Assembly (NCBI GenBank): GCA_026005175.1
Contig: BPKO01000001.1
Location: 806,001 to 870,000, forward strand
Source: Candidatus Tectimicrobiota bacterium
Lineage (GTDB): Bacteria > Tectomicrobia > Entotheonellia > Entotheonellales > Entotheonellaceae
Reading direction: 5' to 3'
DNA length: 64,000 nt
The notes beneath the pieces were generated by a model that searched no databases, was not told the DNA's origin, and saw only the letters and a list, made by a program, of their open reading frames with translations. Each line of letters starts with the position of its first letter. Positions within the stretch are counted from its first letter, which is position 1. A program made the translations under genes and the position numbers. Shown piece by piece: positions 1 to 5,603 of this stretch.

Positions 1-679
1 GCTCGGCGCGCAGGCACGCTGCTGGCAGCAGCTCCGCTTGCCCAGAGGCGAGCCCGACGGCGGTGGCATTGACGATCAGCCGGCACTCTGCGGCGCTGTC
101 GGCCGCCCTTGTGAGGGGAACAGCCCGCACTTGGGCGTGCGGAAAGCGCTGTTGCAGCGCCACAGCCAGGCGCTCGCCCCGCTCGTAAGTGCGGTTGGCA
201 AGGGTTAAGGCCGGACAACCTGCTTGCAGCAAGGCCACCGCCACAGCCCGCGCCGCGCCGCCGGCCCCCAGCACCAGCGCCGGCAGCTCGCTCACCCTCA
301 GCGAAAGGGCCTGCAGGGGCTGTAAAAACCCTTGGCCGTCGGTGTTGTGGCCACGGGTGCGCCCGTCGACCACGCACACGGTGTTGACCGCCCCCATTAG
401 CTCGGCTTCCGGAGCCAGCTCATCCAGAAGAGGCAAGATGGCTTCTTTGTGCGGGATCGTCACGTTGAAGCCCTGGACGCCAAGCGCCACGGCACCCCGC
501 ACCGCCTCGGGCAGGCGGGTGGGCGGAACGGGAAACGGCACGTAGAGGCTGTCAAGACCGTGGTGGTGAAAGGCCAGGGTGTGCATAAAGGGTGACAGAG
601 AATGGCCAAGCGGGTAGCCCATGAGGCCGTAGAGGCGAGTAGTCCCCGAAAGGGGCACAGAAAGCCGCGGTGCAGACAT
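1..679 (-). CDS. aroE: Shikimate 5-dehydrogenase (AroE), 3' end beyond the window
   Basis: Reduces 3-dehydroshikimate to shikimate with NADPH in the chorismate pathway. Reading the minus strand from the ATG at 679 gives at least 226 residues before the window ends. The N-terminal substrate-binding motif GYPLGHSLSPFMH is at about residues 22-34, NVTIPHKE with its catalytic lysine at about 75-82, and NTDGQGF at about 116. A Rossmann motif, VLGAGGAARAVAV, follows near 135. The start lies 4 bases after the rodZ stop, so the two are co-transcribed. The family is usually about 270-290 residues, so only the last fifth is missing. Identification is firm. Confidence 0.95.
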   Translation of the reverse strand, partial: MSAPRLSVPLSGTTRLYGLMGYPLGHSLSPFMHTLAFHHHGLDSLYVPFPVPPTRLPEAVRGAVALGVQGFNVTIPHKEAILPLLDELAPEAELMGAVNTVCVVDGRTRGHNTDGQGFLQPLQALSLRVSELPALVLGAGGAARAVAVALLQAGCPALTLANRTYERGERLAVALQQRFPHAQVRAVPLTRAADSAAECRLIVNATAVGLASGQAELLPAACLRAE

Positions 680-683
680 CCCG

Positions 684-1535
684 TCAGTTGAGCAGTTCGC
701 GAGTGAGGAGGAAATTGCGCACCACGTTGCTGCGCGTCTGTGGCAAGGGAATGTCTTGGCCGTTGAGGCTCAGGCGCGTTCCCTGCACGTTGCCGACCGT
801 CAGCACGAAGCGCTCGGTCGCTTCCCACCGGATGTCCTTGCCGGCGGTCAGCAGCAACGCGTGGCGCTTTTCGCCGTCAATTTCGACGCGCAACCAGGTA
901 TCTTCCAAGGCGCGCACGTGCAGGACCAGTGGCGTGGGGGGCGGGGGCGGCGGCGCCGGCGCTTCTGTGGCCGCTGGGGTATGCTGTGCGGTGCCGTTTG
1001 CGGGCAGCGCCGGCGGTGGCTCTCCTGCTTCGGTTGGCGTCTGCGGAGGTGCCGCCACGGGAAGCGGCGGGGCAGGGGACTCTGCCGGCAGCGGCGAAGG
1101 CGTTGACCCTGGCATAGCCGCAGTCGACGCCGCTGTCGGCTCTGTGGGCGGTGCTTGCCGTCCACTGCGCAGTACGAGGCCGGCCAGCAAGGCAAGCGCT
1201 CCGAGCAACGCTGCCAGCCCCAGGAGGCGCATCTTTCTGCTTATCCCGCCGCCTGCCCTGGGCACAACCGTCCCCTGGGCTTCCTCCGGAGGCCGGTGGC
1301 GGGCGTGGTAGGCAGCAACCACCGCATCGGGATCCAGCGCCAGACACTGAGCGTAGGCACGCAAGAAGCCAAGCACAAAGGGCGTGGGCGGCAAGTCGTC
1401 GTAGCGGTCCTGCTCAAGGGCTTCGAGGAATTTGCGCTGGATCTTGGTCACGGCCGAGATCTCCTGCAAAGAGATCTGCCGCCGCTCCCGCTCCGCGCGC
1501 AAAAACTCGCCAAGAGAGCCGGACTCGGCTGCCAT
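684..1535 (-). CDS. rodZ: RodZ-like cytoskeletal/HTH membrane protein
   Basis: 283 residues with the RodZ layout. A cytoplasmic helix-turn-helix (residues about 8-70, GEFLRAERERRQISLQEIS) is followed by a basic linker, one membrane helix (about 107-127, LLGLAALLGALALLAGLVL), a long Pro/Ala-rich periplasmic linker and a C-terminal beta domain (DUF4115 type) starting near LVLHVRALEDTWLRVEIDG. RodZ couples MreB to the wall-elongation machinery, and mreBCD, mrdA and rodA lie about 6 kb away on the other strand. A good ribosome site (AGGAGCG) precedes the ATG. It sits 13 bases after the TPR lipoprotein gene, an arrangement resembling pilF-rodZ in gammaproteobacteria. Confidence 0.88.
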   Translation of the reverse strand: MAAESGSLGEFLRAERERRQISLQEISAVTKIQRKFLEALEQDRYDDLPPTPFVLGFLRAYAQCLALDPDAVVAAYHARHRPPEEAQGTVVPRAGGGISRKMRLLGLAALLGALALLAGLVLRSGRQAPPTEPTAASTAAMPGSTPSPLPAESPAPPLPVAAPPQTPTEAGEPPPALPANGTAQHTPAATEAPAPPPPPPTPLVLHVRALEDTWLRVEIDGEKRHALLLTAGKDIRWEATERFVLTVGNVQGTRLSLNGQDIPLPQTRSNVVRNFLLTRELLN

Positions 1536-1548
1536 AGCACGCTCCTGC

Positions 1549-2343
1549 TCAAGGGGTCAGGGACTGCAACTGCTTGCGAACCCGCATTGCCATCTCGCTT
1601 TCGGGCGCAAGGGCAAGTACACGCTCAAAGGCCTGGCGTGCCGCCTCCGCCTGCCCTAGAGCCAGCAAGCTTCCGGCCAGCCCAACATATGCCTCGACAT
1701 ACGCCGGGCGCAAGCGCAGCGCCTGGCGAAACGCCGCAATCGCCTCTTCGTGCCGTTCCAGCCGCTTGTAAACCAAGCCCAAATTGTGGTGCGCTTCGGG
1801 AAGCTCGGGCTGGTACTCCAGGGCGACCCGCAAGTGTTCGAGGGCCTGATATGGCGCGTCTTTTTGCAAGTAGGCCAGGCCAATGTTGGTATGCGCCACC
1901 GCTGGCTTGGCGTAGCCAGGGTCCTTTAAGGCCCGCTGCGCCAAGGCAATCGCCTCATCGGGCCGACCCTGCAGCAGCAGGACAGTACTGTAGTTGACCA
2001 GCACAGAAGGCGGCACCTTGGGCTGCTGGAGAGCCGCGCGGTAGGCGGCTTCGGCCAGGGCAAGGCGCCCCTGGGCTTGATAAATCAGGGCCAGCAGCTC
2101 GAAGTAGCGCGGCTCTTGCGGTAGGAGCTCGAGCGCCTGACGGATTTCCTGTTCGGCGAGGCGATACGATGCCCGGCCCAAGTACGCCTGTGCCAGCCGG
2201 TAGTGGTCTTCGGCGCGCAGGTGGACCTGCGGCGGGGGGGCACATCCACTGCCTGCCGCAGCCAGCCAAAGCATGAGGGCCGCCGGCCACAGCCGCCGCC
2301 AACGCTTGTCCCCGGGGCGTGTGCTTCCTTTCCCCCCGCCCAT
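1549..2343 (-). CDS. PilF/PilW-like TPR lipoprotein
   Basis: Predicted outer-membrane lipoprotein made of tetratricopeptide repeats, resembling PilF/PilW, the pilotin for type IV pilus secretins. From the ATG at 2343 a basic n-region leads into a hydrophobic stretch and a lipobox ending GSGC, then about five TPR units (for example AHTNIGLAYLQKDAPYQALE and EAHHNLGLVYKRLERHEEA). An in-frame GTG at 2373 lies only a few bases from the predicted transcription start at about 2377, so the internal ATG is preferred although its ribosome site is poor. No other pilus gene is in the window, so the pilus role rests on similarity and on the neighbour rodZ. Confidence 0.75.
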   Translation of the reverse strand: MGGGKGSTRPGDKRWRRLWPAALMLWLAAAGSGCAPPPQVHLRAEDHYRLAQAYLGRASYRLAEQEIRQALELLPQEPRYFELLALIYQAQGRLALAEAAYRAALQQPKVPPSVLVNYSTVLLLQGRPDEAIALAQRALKDPGYAKPAVAHTNIGLAYLQKDAPYQALEHLRVALEYQPELPEAHHNLGLVYKRLERHEEAIAAFRQALRLRPAYVEAYVGLAGSLLALGQAEAARQAFERVLALAPESEMAMRVRKQLQSLTP

Positions 2344-2383
2344 GGCGCCACGCTGCTCCACTGAGGCACGCACATGTTGCTTG

Positions 2384-2413
2384 TATATAGCAAAGGCGGC
2401 GTTACCCTGTCAA
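2384..2413 (-). promoter_or_regulatory. Sigma-70 promoter before the pilF-like/rodZ/aroE genes
   Basis: On the minus strand a perfect -35 TTGACA (2413-2408) is separated by 18 bases from a -10 TATATA (2389-2384). It lies just after the aroF stop at 2432, so the TPR lipoprotein, rodZ and aroE need not depend on readthrough from the attenuated aroF promoter. Confidence 0.75.
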
Positions 2414-2431
2414 TTCTTTTACCACAAAGGG

Positions 2432-3448
2432 CTACAGTTGCCGGCCAACGGCGCGGGCGACCGGTGCCAGCTCGCGCATCATGGCGCAAAACGTTGCCGG
2501 CTTCAGCGACTGCGGCCCATCACAGAGAGCCTGCGCTGGGTGGGGATGGACTTCCACCAGCAGGCCGTCGGCCCCTGCCGCAATGGCCGCCTTGGCCATG
2601 GGGGTCACGTACTGCCAGTGGCCGGTGGCGTGGCTCGGGTCGACGATCACCGGCAAGTGGGTCTCGGCGTGCAAGACCGGCACGGCACTGAGATCAAGGG
2701 TGTTGCGCGTGGCTTTTTCAAAGGTGCGAATGCCGCGCTCGCACAGGATGACGCGCGGATTTCCGGCCGAGAGGATGTACTCGGCCGACAACAACAGCTC
2801 TTCGATCGTCGTGCTCATGCCACGCTTGAGCAACACCGGCACGTCGAGCCGCCCGACGCGCTTGAGAAGGCTGAAATTCTGTACGTTGCGGGCCCCGATC
2901 TGGATGATATCCGCGTAAGCGGCGACCAGTTCGGCGTCTTCGGGATTCATGCACTCGGTGACGATGGGCAGCCCAAGTTCTTTGCCCACTTGCTGTAAAA
3001 TGCGCAGGCCCACTTCTTCGAGGCCCTGGAAGCTGTAGGGAGAGGTGCGCGGCTTGAACGCGCCACCGCGCAGAATGCGGGCGCCGGCTGCCTTGACGGC
3101 GACGGCGGTTTCGTACACCTGTTCGTAGCTCTCTACGGTGCAGGGGCCTGCCATCACCACGACTTCTGGGCCGCCGATGGCCACCCCTTGCACGGTGATC
3201 ACCGTGCGCTCGCGGTGCTCGAGCCGACTGGCCAGCTTGTAGGGTTTGAGGATGGGCACCACTTTTTCCACCCCCGGCAACCCCTCAAGGGCCTGCAAGG
3301 CGGCTTTGCCCCGCTCATCTCCCACGGCGGCAATGACGGTCCGTTCGACGCCCACGATGGGGTGGGGTTTGTAGCCCAGACGCGCGATTTCGCGCATCAC
3401 CGCCTCGCACTTCTCGGCTTCCGCCCCTGCTTTCATGACCACAATCAT
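2432..3448 (-). CDS. aroF: 3-deoxy-7-phosphoheptulonate synthase (DAHP synthase, AroF type)
   Basis: First enzyme of the shikimate pathway; condenses phosphoenolpyruvate with erythrose 4-phosphate. 338 residues, typical of the short class I-beta enzymes. Residues 1 to about 75 form a ferredoxin/ACT-like regulatory domain (MIVVMKAGAEAEKCEAVM), which in this subclass mediates feedback by aromatic amino acids. The TIM-barrel domain carries AGPCTVES, LRGGAFKPRTSPYSFQG, ARNVQNFSLL, LLKRGM, CERGIRTFE and DPSHATG. AAGGAGG lies 8 bases before the ATG. Upstream are an intrinsic terminator and an aromatic leader peptide, so this gene appears to be controlled by attenuation as well as by allostery. Confidence 0.96.
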   Translation of the reverse strand: MIVVMKAGAEAEKCEAVMREIARLGYKPHPIVGVERTVIAAVGDERGKAALQALEGLPGVEKVVPILKPYKLASRLEHRERTVITVQGVAIGGPEVVVMAGPCTVESYEQVYETAVAVKAAGARILRGGAFKPRTSPYSFQGLEEVGLRILQQVGKELGLPIVTECMNPEDAELVAAYADIIQIGARNVQNFSLLKRVGRLDVPVLLKRGMSTTIEELLLSAEYILSAGNPRVILCERGIRTFEKATRNTLDLSAVPVLHAETHLPVIVDPSHATGHWQYVTPMAKAAIAAGADGLLVEVHPHPAQALCDGPQSLKPATFCAMMRELAPVARAVGRQL

Positions 3449-3473
3449 CGCCTTGCCTCCTTAAATAAAAAAA

Positions 3474-3503
3474 GGCCCTGGGTCGCGGTAGCGACCCAGG
3501 GCC
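3474..3503 (-). terminator. Attenuator terminator in the aroF leader
   Basis: Perfect 13-bp stem (GGCCCTGGGTCGC paired with GCGACCCAGGGCC) with a 4-base loop. On the minus strand it is followed directly by seven T residues (3473-3467) and then by the aroF ribosome site. It sits between the aroF promoter and aroF, so it can only act as a conditional (attenuator) terminator. Confidence 0.9.
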
Positions 3504-3527
3504 CGAACGAGGGAGAAACCGGGAGGC

Positions 3528-3629
3528 TCACCTCACCAGGCAGAGGGCCGCTGCCAGGGCATAATAAAAGTAGGAGCGGCGCCAGCGCGCCTCCTCTCCT
3601 TTGCCTGGCAAGCCAACTGTGCGACCCAT
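3528..3629 (-). CDS. Aromatic-rich leader peptide of aroF
   Basis: A 33-codon open frame, ATG to TGA, inside the 5' leader of aroF. It has a plausible ribosome site (GGAAGG, 9 bases before the ATG). The second half reads RWRRSYFYYALAAALCL, giving one Trp codon and then Tyr-Phe-Tyr-Tyr in succession (3572-3561). These are the end products of the pathway that aroF starts. The stop codon lies 24 bases before the terminator hairpin. Ribosome stalling at the aromatic codons when charged tRNA is scarce would favour transcription into aroF, as in the trp and phe leaders. I know of no named family for this peptide, and function is inferred from position and codon content. Confidence 0.78.
   Translation of the reverse strand: MGRTVGLPGKGEEARWRRSYFYYALAAALCLVR
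3572..3595 (-). promoter_or_regulatory. Candidate pause hairpin in the aroF leader
   Basis: On the minus strand AGGAGGCGC and GCGCCGCTCCT can form a 9-bp stem with a 2-base bulge and a GCTG loop. It covers the Trp-Arg-Arg-Ser codons of the leader peptide and ends exactly where the Tyr-Phe-Tyr-Tyr codons begin. This is where a pause hairpin would lie in a classical attenuator. Thermodynamics were not computed. Confidence 0.5.
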
Positions 3630-3672
3630 GCCGGTGAGCCTTCCGTTAGCCTATAAAGCCTTAGGTGCTCTC

Positions 3673-3701
3673 TATATAGCACACCTGTCGGAGAGTGTCA
3701 A
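3673..3701 (-). promoter_or_regulatory. Consensus sigma-70 promoter of aroF
   Basis: TTGACA (3701-3696), a 17-base spacer, then TATATA (3678-3673) on the minus strand, essentially consensus. Transcription should start near 3666, giving a leader of about 218 bases before the aroF ATG. It begins 6 bases downstream of the preceding gene's stop codon. Confidence 0.85.
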
Positions 3702-3706
3702 GCGCT

Positions 3707-5185
3707 TCACCGCCCCTCTGCGAGGAGGCTGCGCGCCAAGGTGAGGGCGTCCCAGGCAGTCCCCGTGAGGTCTTGGCTCAGGGTTTCGGCGCTCTCTGCC
3801 AGCGCCTTGCCCCAAAACTCCCGCAGCAGCGCGCCGCTGTCGGGATTGCGATACCAGTCGTCGCCGCACTGCTGGCGTAGAGCGGTCTCCAGGGCACGCG
3901 CCAGGATACGGGCGCGAAGGGCGGTGAGCGTCGTGTAAGCCCAGTCCCAGTCCAGGACGTAGTACGCTCCGGCATACGCCACGCGGCACGCCTCCATCAA
4001 CAAGTCCCGGTAAATGTCGGCGGCCTCCTGTAGCGTGTCCTGGGTAGCCAGATGGTGCGCAAACAGCAAGCGAGCGATTTCGCGCCGCAGGCGATAGAGG
4101 GTGTCGAGCTGTCGCCAGGCCTCATAGCTGCCGTCGACACGGACGCCCAGGTACGCTCGCAGCCACCCGGGGTGGGCGACGGTATTGGCAAGCCACACGG
4201 CGCTGCCCTCTACCACGGCGGCATCGCCCAACACGCGCAGCAGTTCCGGCACCTCTTCTGAAGTATAAGCCCAGAGCAAAGCCCGACCGCACGCCGCGGC
4301 CGCCCGCTCGGCGCCCTTTACGCCCCCGGCCTGGCCACAGACAAGCACGACTTCCTGAGGCACGGCCGGCGCGGCAGCCAGTGCGGGACCAGGCTGTTCG
4401 CGCTGGAACTGCCAGTGCAGACGTCCGGCCGCGGCGGGGTCAATCCCCATCGCCCGTAGGCTGGCTTGCAGCGCCGGCAGCACGCTGCCTGGCTGATAAT
4501 AATGGTGGTATTCGGCAAAGGAAAAGAGGGCCAGCACGTCATGCCGCCTGAGCTGGCCAAGGGGCACGCCCAGCCGCCGCCTCACCGCCCAGGCCAGCAA
4601 GTCGAGGTAGACGTCCTCGGTGTCTTTGAGGGTCTGGGACAGCACGTCGGGCAGCGCCGCGGGATCGACGGGCAAAATGGCCGCCCACAGCGCCGCCGGG
4701 GTAGCAAAGCCGTGCTGGCGGGCATAGCCTTGGAGGGCGGCAAACGCCTCGGCAACGGGCGCCGCCAAGGTGTCGAGACGTTCTACCAGAGCCGCTTCAA
4801 TCGCGGCGCGCCGCTCGCGGCGTGACTCGCCCGCCATAGCGGCAAAAGCGGCAGGCAGCGACAGCGGCTCCTCATCGACCTCGCAGTACAGCGCGCGCTG
4901 CTGCTCCCGCAGGGCCTCCTGGTGGGGAAGCAATGCCGCACGCAGGCCGGTTTCCAAGACCCAGGCCCGCAGGCAGCGCAACTCGCGCTGCCGCTCAGAG
5001 GAGGCGGTGTGCATGGCCTCCTCTAGCACGGCCAGGGTCTGCGGCGAACAGACCCCCGCATAATGCCGAAGCACTTCCGCGCTGCGGCTCTCCCCCGCCG
5101 CCAGGTCAAGGGCAGCACGGGCGAAGTCACGCTGCGCGGCAAGGCAGGCAGCACGCAACGCGGCCAGGGGGTCGGTAGCCGCCAT
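3707..5185 (-). CDS. Metallopeptidase-like protein lacking HExxH (M3-like fold)
   Basis: 492 residues, mostly helical, with no signal peptide. The C-terminal half looks like gluzincin oligopeptidases of the M3/M32 type. A GG-containing strand (VLVCGQAGGVKGAE, near 280) is followed by a helix, then the short motif VVEGSAVWL (near 325), which would hold the third zinc ligand, and a helical tail with YRLRREIARLLF and DDWYRNPDSGALLREFWG. Where active enzymes have HExGHA, this protein has AACGRAL, so both zinc histidines and the catalytic glutamate are missing. Catalysis as a zinc peptidase is therefore unlikely. It lies 18 bases after a sulfur-carrier gene, presumably in one transcript. Family assignment is by eye and tentative. 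Confidence 0.6.
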   Translation of the reverse strand: MAATDPLAALRAACLAAQRDFARAALDLAAGESRSAEVLRHYAGVCSPQTLAVLEEAMHTASSERQRELRCLRAWVLETGLRAALLPHQEALREQQRALYCEVDEEPLSLPAAFAAMAGESRRERRAAIEAALVERLDTLAAPVAEAFAALQGYARQHGFATPAALWAAILPVDPAALPDVLSQTLKDTEDVYLDLLAWAVRRRLGVPLGQLRRHDVLALFSFAEYHHYYQPGSVLPALQASLRAMGIDPAAAGRLHWQFQREQPGPALAAAPAVPQEVVLVCGQAGGVKGAERAAAACGRALLWAYTSEEVPELLRVLGDAAVVEGSAVWLANTVAHPGWLRAYLGVRVDGSYEAWRQLDTLYRLRREIARLLFAHHLATQDTLQEAADIYRDLLMEACRVAYAGAYYVLDWDWAYTTLTALRARILARALETALRQQCGDDWYRNPDSGALLREFWGKALAESAETLSQDLTGTAWDALTLARSLLAEGR

Positions 5186-5203
5186 CGTTACGCGCTCAGG
5201 ACG

Positions 5204-5494
5204 CTACGCCAAGGGCGAGCCGCCACCGGCAATAGCCGGGATGATGGCGAGTTCGTCGCCGTCTTTGAGGGGGGTCTGTTCGCCATTGAGAAAGCGGATA
5301 TCTTCGTCGTTGAGGTAGAGGTTGATGAACTTGCGAATCCCCCCGCGCTCGTCGCACAGCCGTTCGCGAATGCCGGGGAAGTGGCGCTCGAGATCGGCAA
5401 TGACTTCCTCAACGGTGCGTCCCTCAGCGTGGACCTCGCTTTGATTCTTGGTGAACTTTTGCAAGGGCGTGGGAATTCGCACCAACACCGCCAT
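5204..5494 (-). CDS. ThiS/MoaD-family sulfur carrier protein (CysO-like)
   Basis: 96 residues with a ubiquitin-like beta-grasp fold, most like CysO of actinobacteria and MoaD relatives: MAVLVRIPTPLQKFT at the start, FINLYLNDEDIRFL in the middle and IIPAIAGG near the end. Such proteins carry sulfur as a C-terminal thiocarboxylate on Gly-Gly. Here the Gly-Gly is followed by GSPLA, so a trimming step would be needed before adenylation, as reported for QbsE with its JAMM protease. The ATG at 5494 has AAGGAGGAG in front. No MoeB/ThiF-type activator, JAMM protease or cysteine synthase is nearby, so the pathway (cysteine, cofactor or other) is unknown. Confidence 0.85.
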   Translation of the reverse strand: MAVLVRIPTPLQKFTKNQSEVHAEGRTVEEVIADLERHFPGIRERLCDERGGIRKFINLYLNDEDIRFLNGEQTPLKDGDELAIIPAIAGGGSPLA

Positions 5495-5543
5495 CGTTGT
5501 GCTCCTCCTTATGCAAGACACAGAACAAGGCATAGTGTGGTTC

Positions 5544-5573
5544 ATCATAATGAATACCGCCGGCGGTTGGCAA
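5544..5573 (-). promoter_or_regulatory. Promoter of the sulfur-carrier gene
   Basis: TTGCCA (5573-5568), an 18-base spacer, then TATGAT (5549-5544) on the minus strand. It is placed between the ppiD stop (5604) and the sulfur-carrier ATG (5494), so the carrier and the metallopeptidase-like gene can be expressed apart from ppiD. Confidence 0.65.
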
Positions 5574-5603
5574 GGGAGGCGGCGGCGCAACCCGAACGCT
5601 GGA

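Noticed and set aside
684-1311. Long plus-strand frames opposite rodZ
   Set aside because: They are antisense shadows caused by high GC and Pro/Ala-rich coding; there are no ribosome sites and no family similarity.
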